This document shows positions 43,367 through 51,567 of a stretch of 64,000 nt of DNA, in pieces (within the stretch, counting starts at the first letter, position 1; each line of letters opens with the position of its first letter). The stretch covers positions 62,001-126,000 of the forward strand of contig NZ_BDCM01000012.1 in NCBI RefSeq assembly GCF_001613505.1. The letters run 5' to 3'. Origin of the DNA: Nocardia mikamii NBRC 108933 (GTDB lineage: Bacteria > Actinomycetota > Actinomycetes > Mycobacteriales > Mycobacteriaceae). The position numbers and the translations under genes are program-made. The notes under the pieces were generated by a model. The model ran no database searches and had not been told where the DNA came from. It worked only from the letters and a program-made list of their open reading frames with translations.

Positions 43367-45807
43367 ACGTCGTAGACGCCCTCCACGTTGCGGACCACGT
43401 TCAGCAGATGCCCGAGATGCTTCGGATCGCCCATCTCGAAGGTGAACTTGCTGATCGCCACCCGGTCACCGGAGGTCATCACCGACGCGGACAGGATGTT
43501 GACCTTCTCGTCGGCCAGCACCTTGGTCACATCCGACAGCAGCCGGGTGCGGTCCAGTGCCTCGATCTGAATCGCCACCAGGAAGACCGACGACGGCGAC
43601 GGCGCCCACTTGACCTCGATGATCCGTTCCTGTTGCGCGCGTAGCGAATCCGCGTTCGTGCAGTCGGTCCGGTGCACGCTCACCGCGCCACCGCGAGTCA
43701 CGAAGCCCATGATCTCGTCACCCGGCACCGGGGTGCAGCATTTGGCCAGCTTCGCGACCGTCCCGGGGGCGCCGGGGATTTCGACGCCGGCGTCGCCGAT
43801 GGTGCGCTGCCGCGCCGGCAGCGTCGACGGCGTACTCCGTTCGGCCAGTTCGTTTTCCACGTCGCCGACGCCGCCGAGCTGCGCCATCAGGCGTTGCACG
43901 ACGTGATGCGCCGAGACCTGGTTCTCCCCCACCGCCGCGTACAGCGCGGAGATGTCGGCATAGTGCAGCTCGTGCGCCAGCGCGGACATCGCGTCCACGC
44001 TCATCAGCCGCTGCAGCGGCAGGCCGGAGCGGCGGACTTCCTTGGAGATCTGCTCCTTACCGGCCTCCAGCGCCTCCTCGCGACGTTCCTTGGCGAACCA
44101 CTGCCGGATCTTGGCCTTCGCCCGCGGCGACACCACGAAGTTCTGCCAGTCCCGGCTCGGACCGGCGTTCTGCGCCTTCGAGGTGAAGATCTCGACGACC
44201 TCACCGTTCTCCAGCTGCCGTTCCAGCGCCACCAACCTGCCGTTGACCCGCGCACCGATGCAGCGGTGGCCGACCTCGGTATGGACGGCGTAGGCGAAGT
44301 CGACCGGGGTCGATTCCTGCGGCAGCGTGATCACATCGCCCTTCGGCGTGAACACGAAGATCTCCGGGGATTTCAGGTCGAACCGCAGCGACTCCAGGAA
44401 CTCCGCGGGGTCCGCGGCCTCCCGCTGCCAGTCCAGCAGCTGCCGCATCCAGGCCATATCGTCGACCTCGGTGGCGTCGCCGGAATGTTTACCCTTGGTC
44501 TCCTTGTAGCGCCAGTGCGCGGCGATGCCGAATTCGGCGGTGCGATGCATGTCCTGGGTGCGGATCTGCACCTCCAGCGGTTTGCCGTCCGGGCCCACCA
44601 CCGTGGTGTGCAGCGACTGGTACACGCCGTAGCGCGGCTGGGCGATGTAGTCCTTGAATCGGCCCGCCATCGGCTGCCACAGCGAATGCACCACGCCGAC
44701 CGCGGCGTAGCAGTCGCGTACCTCGTCGCACAGGATCCGGATGCCGACCAGGTCGTGGATGTCGTCGAAATCCTTACCCTTGACGATCATCTTCTGATAG
44801 ATCGACCAGTAGTGCTTGGGCCGGCCCTCGACGATGGCGTTGATCCGGCTCGCGGCCAGGGTGTTCACGATCTCGGCCCGCACCCGCGCCAGATAGGTGT
44901 CGCGGGACGGGGCGCGGTCGGCCACCAGCCGCACGATCTCGTCGTACTTCTTCGGGTGCAGGATCGCGAACGCCAGATCCTCGAGCTCCCATTTGACCGT
45001 GGCCATACCGAGCCGATGCGCCAGCGGCGCAATGACTTCCAGCGTCTCTCGCGCCTTCTTCGCCTGTTTCTCCGGCGGCAGGAAGCGCATCGTGCGCATA
45101 TTGTGCAACCGGTCGGCGACCTTGATCACCAGCACCCGCGGATCGCGGGCCATCGCGATGATCATCTTGCGGATCGTCTCGGCCTCCGCGGCCGCGCCCA
45201 GGTTGACCTTGTCCAGCTTGGTCACGCCGTCGACGAGATGGGCGACCTCGGATCCGAAATCCGCGGTCAGCTCGTCCAGCGAATAGCCGGTGTCCTCGAC
45301 GGTGTCGTGCAGCAGGGCGGCCACCAGCGTGGTGGTGTCCATCCCCAGCTCGGCGAGGATGTTGGCCACCGCCAGCGGGTGGGTGATGTACGGGTCGCCG
45401 GACTTGCGGAACTGGTGGGAGTGCTTCTCGTCGGCCACGTCGAAGGCGCGCTGCAGCAACTGCAGATTCGCCTTGGGATACAGCTCCCGGTGCACGGTCG
45501 CCAGCGGCTCCAGCACCGGCTTGACCGCGGCGATACCCCGCTGCCCGGTCATCCGGCGGGCCAGCCGGGCCCGCACCCGCCGCGAGGCCGAACTCGGCAC
45601 CGCGGCCGGTGCACCCGGCTGCTTCATCGGCATGTTGCGCGGGGACGGGGACGCGGCCTGCGGCTGACCGTCTCGGTCGGCGCCGGACTTCGGCGCCGCG
45701 GGATGCGGCGCGGCGGGGGCGGCCGGCGGAGTTGCCGGTGCGGCAGCGGGCGCGGCATCACCGGCCGCCGAATTCCCGGCATTCGCCTTCTCCAGATGCT
45801 GAGTCAT
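43342..45807 (-). CDS. relA: Bifunctional (p)ppGpp synthetase/hydrolase
   Basis: 821 residues. An Ala/Pro-rich N-terminal ~70 residues is followed by the HD hydrolase (LLHDTVEDTGYSLDEL; KVADRLHNMRTMRFLP). Then come the synthetase domain (KGKDFDDIHDLVGIRILCDEVRDCYAAVG), the TGS domain (FVFTPKGDVITLPQESTPVDFAYAVHT), a helical/zinc-finger region and the ACT domain at the end. Both catalytic halves look intact. I chose the ATG at 45807 (MTQHLEKA) behind GAGAGGTGG. It is the stringent-response enzyme. In mycobacteria it sits directly beside ppiB and apt. Confidence 0.97.
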   Translation of the reverse strand: MTQHLEKANAGNSAAGDAAPAAAPATPPAAPAAPHPAAPKSGADRDGQPQAASPSPRNMPMKQPGAPAAVPSSASRRVRARLARRMTGQRGIAAVKPVLEPLATVHRELYPKANLQLLQRAFDVADEKHSHQFRKSGDPYITHPLAVANILAELGMDTTTLVAALLHDTVEDTGYSLDELTADFGSEVAHLVDGVTKLDKVNLGAAAEAETIRKMIIAMARDPRVLVIKVADRLHNMRTMRFLPPEKQAKKARETLEVIAPLAHRLGMATVKWELEDLAFAILHPKKYDEIVRLVADRAPSRDTYLARVRAEIVNTLAASRINAIVEGRPKHYWSIYQKMIVKGKDFDDIHDLVGIRILCDEVRDCYAAVGVVHSLWQPMAGRFKDYIAQPRYGVYQSLHTTVVGPDGKPLEVQIRTQDMHRTAEFGIAAHWRYKETKGKHSGDATEVDDMAWMRQLLDWQREAADPAEFLESLRFDLKSPEIFVFTPKGDVITLPQESTPVDFAYAVHTEVGHRCIGARVNGRLVALERQLENGEVVEIFTSKAQNAGPSRDWQNFVVSPRAKAKIRQWFAKERREEALEAGKEQISKEVRRSGLPLQRLMSVDAMSALAHELHYADISALYAAVGENQVSAHHVVQRLMAQLGGVGDVENELAERSTPSTLPARQRTIGDAGVEIPGAPGTVAKLAKCCTPVPGDEIMGFVTRGGAVSVHRTDCTNADSLRAQQERIIEVKWAPSPSSVFLVAIQIEALDRTRLLSDVTKVLADEKVNILSASVMTSGDRVAISKFTFEMGDPKHLGHLLNVVRNVEGVYDVYRVTSAA

Positions 45808-45928
45808 GCCACCACCTCTCACGCCTCGATCGCCACACCCTAGCCGACCGCTTCAACAGCCCAGAACACCCACTTTAGTAGGTGTTTTCCCATGGGCGCA
45901 CCGGTCCGGCTCGACGCACCCCGTTCGT

Positions 45929-47533
45929 TCAACCGGTTCCGGAGCCCGATTCATCCACCAACCCGTCCGGGGTGAGTTCCAGCCGGCGGGTGACGCCGAT
46001 CTCGTCGAGGAAGCGCGGGTCGTGGCTGACCACCATCAGCGCCCCCTCGAAGCTGGTCAGCGCCTCGGTGAGATGGCGGAGACTGGGCAGGTCCAGGTTG
46101 TTGGTGGGCTCGTCGAGCAGCAGCAGTTTCGGTGCCGGTTCGGCGAGCAGCAGCATCGCCAGCGCGGCCCGCAACCGCTCGCCACCCGAGAGCGCGCCCG
46201 CCGCCACATCGGCGTCGCCGCCGCGGAACAGGAACCGCGCCAACTGTGCGCGAATCCGTTCCGCACCGGCGTGCGGAGCGGCGGCGGACACGTTGCCGAA
46301 GACCGACAGCCGCTCGTCGAAGATGTCGAGCCGCTGCGGCAGCAACCGCCACGGCACCTTCGGCGGTTCCGCGACGAGCCGATGCAGCAGGGTGGTCTTG
46401 CCGGCGCCGTTGCGCCCGGTGAGCGCGATGCGTTCGGGACCGCTCACCCGCAGCGTGACCACCGGCCCGTTGGCCAGTCGCACCCCTTCCATCGCCACCA
46501 CGTCCTGCCCGGGATACAGCCTGGTTCCGGGCAGGTCGACGCGGATCTCACGATCGTCGCGCAGCAGTTCCTGGGCCTGTTCCAGGGTCGACCGGGCCTC
46601 CTCCACCTTGGCGATGTGGTTGTTGCGTAGTTTGCCCGCCGACACCTGCGCCTGCCGTTTGCGCTCGGCCATCACGATCTTCGGTTCGCGTTTGGTGTCC
46701 CACATCTTCTGCCCGTAGCGCTGGCGCCGGTCCAGTTTGATCCTGGCCTCGACCAGTTCGCGCGACTGTTTGCGCACATCGCTGCGGGCATCGCGGATCG
46801 CCGCGCGAGCGGCCTCCTGTTCGGCCTCGACGATCTGCTCGTAGTCGTCGAAATTCCCGCCGAACGTGCGGATCTCCCCACGGCGCAGTTCGGCGACGGT
46901 GGTGACGCGCCGCAACAGTTCACGGTCGTGGCTGACGGTGAGCACGGTGCCGGCGAAGCTTTCGACCACGTCGTAAAGCCGTTGGCGGGCAGCGGAATCC
47001 AGATTGTTGGTGGGTTCGTCGAGCAACAGCACGTCGGGCTCGCGCAGCAGTTCGGCCACCAGTCCGAGCAGTACCGTCTCACCACCGGACAGGGTCTCCA
47101 GGCGCCGATCCAGTTGTGCCACATCGTCGGCCAGGTAGTTCAGGCCCAGCCGCCCGAGCAGCGCGATCGCCGATTCCTCGACATCCCAGCGGTTTCCGAC
47201 CCGGTCGAAATCGGCGTCGGTCCCCGTGCCGGATTCGATGCGATGCAGCGCGGCCCGCACGCCACCGATACCGAGGACGGCATCGACACGCTGACCTGCG
47301 GCCAATCCGAGGTCCTGGCGCAGATAGCCGAGCCGCCCGGCGACCGTCACCGACCCGCGGACAGGGCGCAATTCCCCGGTGATCAGCCGCAAGAGGGTGG
47401 ATTTTCCGGCGCCGTTACTACCCACCAGACCGATGTGGCCGGGTCCGAGGACCGCGTCGAGACCGTCGAACACCGGGGTGCCGTCGGGCCAGACGAAGGT
47501 GAGATCGGACAGCGAAATCGTCGAAATAGACAT
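45929..47533 (-). CDS. ABC-F family ATP-binding protein
   Basis: 534 residues with two ABC domains and no membrane spans. Walker A motifs are GSNGAGKST (~38-46) and GRNGAGKTT. The signature LSGGE appears in both halves (TLSGGETVL, ALSGGERLR) and the Walker B motifs are LLLDEPTNNLD. A charged inter-domain linker (~225-310) has the ABC-F arm pattern. Such proteins act on the ribosome, as translation factors or in antibiotic protection. The upstream leader contains a promoter, a five-residue frame and a stem near the ribosome site. Confidence 0.92.
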   Translation of the reverse strand: MSISTISLSDLTFVWPDGTPVFDGLDAVLGPGHIGLVGSNGAGKSTLLRLITGELRPVRGSVTVAGRLGYLRQDLGLAAGQRVDAVLGIGGVRAALHRIESGTGTDADFDRVGNRWDVEESAIALLGRLGLNYLADDVAQLDRRLETLSGGETVLLGLVAELLREPDVLLLDEPTNNLDSAARQRLYDVVESFAGTVLTVSHDRELLRRVTTVAELRRGEIRTFGGNFDDYEQIVEAEQEAARAAIRDARSDVRKQSRELVEARIKLDRRQRYGQKMWDTKREPKIVMAERKRQAQVSAGKLRNNHIAKVEEARSTLEQAQELLRDDREIRVDLPGTRLYPGQDVVAMEGVRLANGPVVTLRVSGPERIALTGRNGAGKTTLLHRLVAEPPKVPWRLLPQRLDIFDERLSVFGNVSAAAPHAGAERIRAQLARFLFRGGDADVAAGALSGGERLRAALAMLLLAEPAPKLLLLDEPTNNLDLPSLRHLTEALTSFEGALMVVSHDPRFLDEIGVTRRLELTPDGLVDESGSGTG

Positions 47534-47594
47534 ATGCGTGCTCCTGAGGGTGGCGGGAATGGCGCGCAGAAGTGCGGGCCACGCGATGGCTACC

Positions 47595-47612
47595 TCAGAA
47601 GAGCAACGGCAC
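47595..47612 (-). other. Possible five-residue leader peptide (VPLLF) before ABC-F gene
   Basis: GTG-CCG-TTG-CTC-TTC-TGA is preceded by GGAG, but only 2 nt away. Its stop lies in CTGAGG (47598-47593), which can pair with CCTCAG (47549-47544) beside the ABC-F ribosome site. The layout resembles attenuation leaders but is unproven. Confidence 0.3.
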
Positions 47613-47642
47613 GACTCCGATCAACGGAAACAAGACTCGGCT

Positions 47643-47671
47643 ACTTTAGCGAACCGGCGAAGGAGCCGCAA
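47643..47671 (-). promoter_or_regulatory. Candidate promoter of the ABC-F gene
   Basis: TTGCGG (47671-47666) and TAAAGT (47648-47643), read leftwards, are separated by 17 bp. The resulting leader would be about 100 nt. Confidence 0.5.
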
Positions 47672-47676
47672 GATCA

Positions 47677-47706
47677 CAGTGCCGGTGACATCCATCACCG
47701 GCACTG
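47677..47706 (-). terminator. Terminator after the deazaflavin nitroreductase gene
   Basis: A perfect 12-bp stem, CAGTGCCGGTGA / TCACCGGCACTG, with the 6-nt loop CATCCA lies 14 bp after the stop and just upstream of the ABC-F promoter. Confidence 0.7.
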
Positions 47707-47720
47707 GAAGTCGTTGTGAC

Positions 47721-48164
47721 TCAGTTGATCCGGAAGACGGGGAAGCCGGGCGCGATGGCGGTGAGTTCGGCGTCGGTGGCATCGGCGGTCACGCCCTCGA
47801 AGAATTTACCGACCTCCCAGCCCCACTTCTTCAGGTACAGCCGCAGCACCGGCACCTTGTCGGCGTCGGCGACCTCGGTCACCGTGAACGCCTCGGTCTT
47901 ACGACCCAGCCGCAGCTCCCCGCCGCCGGCGACGCGGATATTGCGCACCCACTGGGTGCGACCACGAGGAGCGACCAGATATCTGGCCCCGTCCGCATCC
48001 TGCAGGACATTCACCATCGTGGTCCGCCACTCCCCGGAGGTGCGACCGCGCACGGCCAGCAGCCGGGATCCCATCACGCTGATGCCCCATTTCGGCAGGA
48101 CGTTGAACATCCGGTTCATGATCGGGTCGATACCGGTGGGCGCGATGTATCGGGTGGTGTTCAT
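47721..48164 (-). CDS. Nitroreductase-family deazaflavin (F420)-dependent oxidoreductase
   Basis: 147 residues of the Ddn-like split beta-barrel family. GSRLLAVRGRTSGEWRTTMVNVLQDADGARYLVAPRGRTQWVRNIRVAGG holds the conserved RGRxSG..R and the GxxxWxxNxRAxG-like cofactor region. Ddn relatives use F420H2 to reduce quinones or nitro compounds at the membrane. A consensus promoter with paired operator-like palindromes lies upstream, so expression is probably inducible. Confidence 0.88.
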   Translation of the reverse strand: MNTTRYIAPTGIDPIMNRMFNVLPKWGISVMGSRLLAVRGRTSGEWRTTMVNVLQDADGARYLVAPRGRTQWVRNIRVAGGGELRLGRKTEAFTVTEVADADKVPVLRLYLKKWGWEVGKFFEGVTADATDAELTAIAPGFPVFRIN

Positions 48165-48180
48165 GACTACTCCTCGCTTT

Positions 48181-48195
48181 TGTGAGCGGCGCTCT
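48181..48195. promoter_or_regulatory. Operator-like palindrome 1 upstream of nitroreductase
   Basis: TGTGAGCGGCGCTCT, with core GAGCG-G-CGCTC. It and the site at 48237 are near-inverted copies of each other (15 bp, 2 mismatches) and bracket the promoter. Confidence 0.5.
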
Positions 48196-48208
48196 CTTCG
48201 ATGACTCG

Positions 48209-48237
48209 ATCATTGCGCACCGGCACCCCCCTGTCAA
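48209..48237 (-). promoter_or_regulatory. Promoter of the nitroreductase gene
   Basis: Read leftwards: consensus -35 TTGACA (48237-48232), 17-bp spacer, AATGAT (48214-48209). The operator palindromes overlap its upstream edge and lie just downstream. Confidence 0.6.
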
Positions 48238-48251
48238 GAGCAGCGCTCACA
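48237..48251. promoter_or_regulatory. Operator-like palindrome 2 upstream of nitroreductase
   Basis: AGAGCAGCGCTCACA overlaps the first base of the -35 element. With the copy at 48181 it suggests cooperative binding or looping by a TetR- or MarR-type repressor encoded elsewhere. Confidence 0.5.
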
Positions 48252-48320
48252 TTTCTGGCAGTCCAGACCTCTGGACAAAATCGGCTGCGTTCAACGCCGT
48301 CAGGCGGGTATTCGGCCGAC

Positions 48321-48623
48321 ATGTACAGATATAGAACCTATGGGACAAACCGCACGGGTGGGCTGGCGGCGATCGTCAGCACGATCGGCGGTGTCCTCGC
48401 ACTGATCGAGATCGTCTACATCCTGCTGCAGATCTTCGACGCCAACCAGACCAACCGGTTCTTCACCTTCATCAAGGGGCTGGCCGAACCACTGGCGTTG
48501 TTCTTCCCAGGCCTGTTCAACACCGGCTCCCACGATTGGGATGTCATCATCAATTACGGTCTGGCAGCGGTGTTCTGGCTCGTGGTGACCGGAATCATCG
48601 CCCGCCTGCTGGCGCGGATCTAG
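48321..48623 (+). CDS. Small membrane protein of unknown function
   Basis: 100 residues from the ATG at 48321 (MYRYRTYGTNRTGG). Two or three membrane spans (GLAAIVSTIGGVLALIEIVYILLQIF; FIKGLAEPLALFFPGLF; YGLAAVFWLVVTGIIARLLARI) are joined by short loops. The layout resembles the small YGGT/DUF-type proteins found in actinobacteria. No strong Shine-Dalgarno is visible. It converges on the secreted-protein gene. Confidence 0.6.
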   Translation: MYRYRTYGTNRTGGLAAIVSTIGGVLALIEIVYILLQIFDANQTNRFFTFIKGLAEPLALFFPGLFNTGSHDWDVIINYGLAAVFWLVVTGIIARLLARI

Positions 48624-48659
48624 AGCCGCGGAAGTGGATCGACTCGGCGTCGGAAGGTA

Positions 48660-49073
48660 TCAGCGTTCGTGCGGGGTAAGGAACTCCATCCGGTGATGGT
48701 GGAGGAATTCGAAGGCCGGAGCCCAATGCCCGGTGAAGACGTCCTCTTCCTTACCCACCGCATGCTGTGAGCCCGCGCCCGTGCGCGGATCCTGGCATAC
48801 GACGCGAGCGTTGTGCCGCCCCGAAGGAACCGGTCCGCTGTCCAGTTCAACCGAACCATCGGAACCGACCGTACGCCACGGCATATCGATACCCGACCCG
48901 GTGATCCGGCAGGTCTGCCCGGCCTTCTCCCCCGTGACCCGGGCCGTGACGGTGGCGCCGCCGCGCAGCGCCACCGAAGGAGTAGCCGCGGCGGTCGCGG
49001 CGCCGACGACGAAGGCGACGCCCACCGCGCCGGCGAGCGCTGCCCCGATGCGGGTACGCCGGCTGCGGCTCAT
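48660..49073 (-). CDS. Secreted Ig-like small protein of unknown function
   Basis: 137 residues from the ATG at 49073; a GTG at 49082 would add three. The signal peptide is SRSRRTRIGAALAGAVGVAFVVGAATAAATP. The mature region (VTARVTGEKAGQTCRITGSG ... VPSGRHNARVVCQDPRTGAG) has two cysteines about 45 residues apart and a beta-rich pattern. No enzyme motif is seen. Exported beta-sandwich proteins of this kind are common in Nocardia and Rhodococcus. Confidence 0.65.
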   Translation of the reverse strand: MSRSRRTRIGAALAGAVGVAFVVGAATAAATPSVALRGGATVTARVTGEKAGQTCRITGSGIDMPWRTVGSDGSVELDSGPVPSGRHNARVVCQDPRTGAGSQHAVGKEEDVFTGHWAPAFEFLHHHRMEFLTPHER

Positions 49074-49222
49074 CGCCACCACCGGTCTGCGTGTCCTGGT
49101 CCGGCACTGTCGCGCGCACTGCGGTACTCGTTCATGCGATCGTCCGTCGGTCGTTCATCCGGGCCCCCTTGCCGCACGTCAGCATAACGATCCCCGCGCG
49201 CGCCCCACAACCGACACGCGAC

Positions 49223-49795
49223 TCACACCTGCACGATCGAGGTCAGCGCATAGTCGCCCTGACGAGCGCGCCCGCCGAGTTCGCCGATCTCGAGTACCAC
49301 CGCGGCCGCGGCCACCTGCGCCCCGGCGGTGCGGAACAGTTCCGCCGCGGCGGCCAGCGTGCCGCCGGTGGCGAGAACGTCGTCGAGCAGCAACACCTTG
49401 CGGCCGGTGAGGTCGATGCCGTCGGCCGGAATTTCCAATGCGGCAGAGCCGTATTCGAGGGTGTACTCGCGGGAGAGCACCGGCGGGGGCAGCTTGCCGC
49501 CTTTGCGCACCGCCACCACACCGGTCCCGAGCAGCGCCGCCACACCGGCGCCGAGCAGGAATCCGCGCGCGTCCACCCCGGCCACCAGATCGGCGTCGGG
49601 AGCACAGGCGGCCAGGCATTCGATCACCGCGTGGAAGCCCTCGGCGTCGGCGAACACCGGGGTCAGGTCCGCGAAACGCACACCGGGGGTGGGGAAATCG
49701 TCGTGCCAGCGCGTCAGCCGCCCGACCACCTCGGCGGTCCGCGCGACCTTCTCCTCCGCGGTCTCGGCCGTTTCCACCATCGTGTGCTTACTCAT
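49223..49795 (-). CDS. apt: Adenine phosphoribosyltransferase
   Basis: A 190-residue purine salvage enzyme converting adenine and PRPP to AMP. The PRPP-binding motif VLLLDDVLATGGTL is intact and GVDARGFLLGAG matches the family. FPTPGVRFADLTPVFAD is the N-terminal hood. It sits next to the substrate-binding lipoprotein and the secF/secD genes, as in mycobacteria where apt follows relA. Confidence 0.95.
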   Translation of the reverse strand: MSKHTMVETAETAEEKVARTAEVVGRLTRWHDDFPTPGVRFADLTPVFADAEGFHAVIECLAACAPDADLVAGVDARGFLLGAGVAALLGTGVVAVRKGGKLPPPVLSREYTLEYGSAALEIPADGIDLTGRKVLLLDDVLATGGTLAAAAELFRTAGAQVAAAAVVLEIGELGGRARQGDYALTSIVQV

Positions 49796-49830
49796 CTACA
49801 CCCGCTCCCTCATCCAGCGTCCGAAGACGC

Positions 49831-51567
49831 TCACCGCCGCAACACCCAGCGGTCCATATTCCAGCCCGCACCGGCCTTGGTGGGGCTCGCGACCCCGTTC
49901 TCCAGGCCCTTCCCGAACGCGACGGTCCGAGGCGTGTTGAACAGCGGGATCGACGGCATCTCGTTCCACAGCAGATTCTCGGCCTCGGTGTCGAGATTCA
50001 ACACCGTCACCGAATTGTCGTCCGCCGCAAGCTGATCCGCGATCGCATCGTAACGCCCGTTGCCGAAGCGCCCGAAATTCACGCCCTGACCGGTGCGCAG
50101 CGCCGCGGTCGCCTCGATCCCCGGCAGCGAACCGGCCGGGCCCACGGCCGCCGCGGTGCCGCCGAGTACGGCGTCCACCTTGCCGGCGCCCAGTTGCGCG
50201 GACGTGAAGTCCGCCGCACCGGCGTCGACGACGGTCACACCCGCCGCCTTGCAGGCATCCGCGATCATCGCGACGGTGCGGGCACGGCGGTCGTCGGGAC
50301 TGCGATAGCCGATCCGGATCGTGGGATCGGCCACCCCGGCCGCCGCGAGAGCCCGCCGCGCACCCGGCGCGTCGCCCGCACGATATTTGTCCGCCGGTCC
50401 CGTGATCGCCGGGTAGTAGACCGAATCAGCCTGTACCGTGCGAGAATTCAGCGGGCCCGAGCCCAGGCCGGATTTGTTGTCGAAACCCGGATGCCCGAGT
50501 GTGTCGAACAACGCCTGCCGCGGGACACACAGCGCGAACGCGCGCCGGGCGTCGTCGGAGGCGAAGACACCCGCGGTGGACAGCACCAACTGCTCGGCGC
50601 CGCGGCCCGGTTCCTGATTCACCGAGAACTTGTTCAAGCTCAGGTCTTTCACCGAGCCCGCCCCGATGTCGACCACCTCGACGGAGTTGTCGGAGATCTT
50701 CTTCTTCAGATCCGCGTTCTTGGGCCACACCACGATGCGGGGCGTGGCGGGCTTGTTGCCCCACCACTTCTCGTTCTTCACCAGCACCAAGCCGTCGCTG
50801 GCGCTGTAGGACTCGATGCGGTACGGCCCCGACGACGGCAGCAGGTCGGCGTTGACGTCACCGGATTTCAGATTCCAGCCGGTGTTCCAGAACTGCGCCA
50901 GCCGGTCCAGTGCGGCCTGGTCGCCGGACTGCACGGCCGCCACCACGTTCGGCACGCCCGCCGCCTTGGCGGCGATGTGCGCCGGCATCAGATCACCGGC
51001 GTTGAACAGCGTCTGCCAGGCCAGAAAGTGATGGTCGGGCCGGAACACCACGGTGGCGTCCTTCGAGCCGGGCTGGCATTCGACCCGCTCGATATCGGAA
51101 TAGCCGGTGGTGGAGGCGGCGTCGAACAACGGAATCGCGCCGCCCGGGCCGGGTTTGGTGAACCGCCCACTGCGCGCGGCCCATTCGAGCACCAGATCGT
51201 CGCACGAGGTGGGCACCCCGTCGGAGTACACCGCGTCGCGGTTGAGCCGGTACCGGATGGTCTGTGCCTCGCCGGCCACCTCGTTCGCGGTGCCGACATC
51301 GGTGTCGGCGACGGGCTGGCCGTCCGGGCCGGTGTAGAAGAACCCGGTCAGCACGCGGGAGAACAGTGCCGCGGAACCGCCCGCGACACCGGCCGAACTT
51401 CCGCCGTTGTAGGTGGCCGGCACCGCGTCGACGGCATATCCGATGGATGGCACCTGGTTCTTGCTGGAACAACCCGCGATCACGCCGGTGAGCAGTGCAC
51501 CGGCCGCGATCACACCGAATGTCCGCCGGAGCGTCCGCCGCACGCGATCCGACCCCCTTCGCCTCAT
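49831..51567 (-). CDS. Family 5 (dipeptide/oligopeptide-type) substrate-binding lipoprotein
   Basis: 578 residues. A basic N-terminus, a hydrophobic h-region and a lipobox Cys (LLTGVIAGCSSK) mark an exported lipoprotein. VQTIRYRLNRDAVYSDGVPTSCDDLVLEWAARSG and YRIESYSASDGLVLVKNEKWWGNKPATPRI are SBP_bac_5 signatures. No permease or ATPase gene is adjacent, as is also true of the mycobacterial counterpart beside secF. The start overlaps the secF stop by one base (TGATG), so it is co-translated with secF. Confidence 0.88.
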   Translation of the reverse strand: MRRRGSDRVRRTLRRTFGVIAAGALLTGVIAGCSSKNQVPSIGYAVDAVPATYNGGSSAGVAGGSAALFSRVLTGFFYTGPDGQPVADTDVGTANEVAGEAQTIRYRLNRDAVYSDGVPTSCDDLVLEWAARSGRFTKPGPGGAIPLFDAASTTGYSDIERVECQPGSKDATVVFRPDHHFLAWQTLFNAGDLMPAHIAAKAAGVPNVVAAVQSGDQAALDRLAQFWNTGWNLKSGDVNADLLPSSGPYRIESYSASDGLVLVKNEKWWGNKPATPRIVVWPKNADLKKKISDNSVEVVDIGAGSVKDLSLNKFSVNQEPGRGAEQLVLSTAGVFASDDARRAFALCVPRQALFDTLGHPGFDNKSGLGSGPLNSRTVQADSVYYPAITGPADKYRAGDAPGARRALAAAGVADPTIRIGYRSPDDRRARTVAMIADACKAAGVTVVDAGAADFTSAQLGAGKVDAVLGGTAAAVGPAGSLPGIEATAALRTGQGVNFGRFGNGRYDAIADQLAADDNSVTVLNLDTEAENLLWNEMPSIPLFNTPRTVAFGKGLENGVASPTKAGAGWNMDRWVLRR

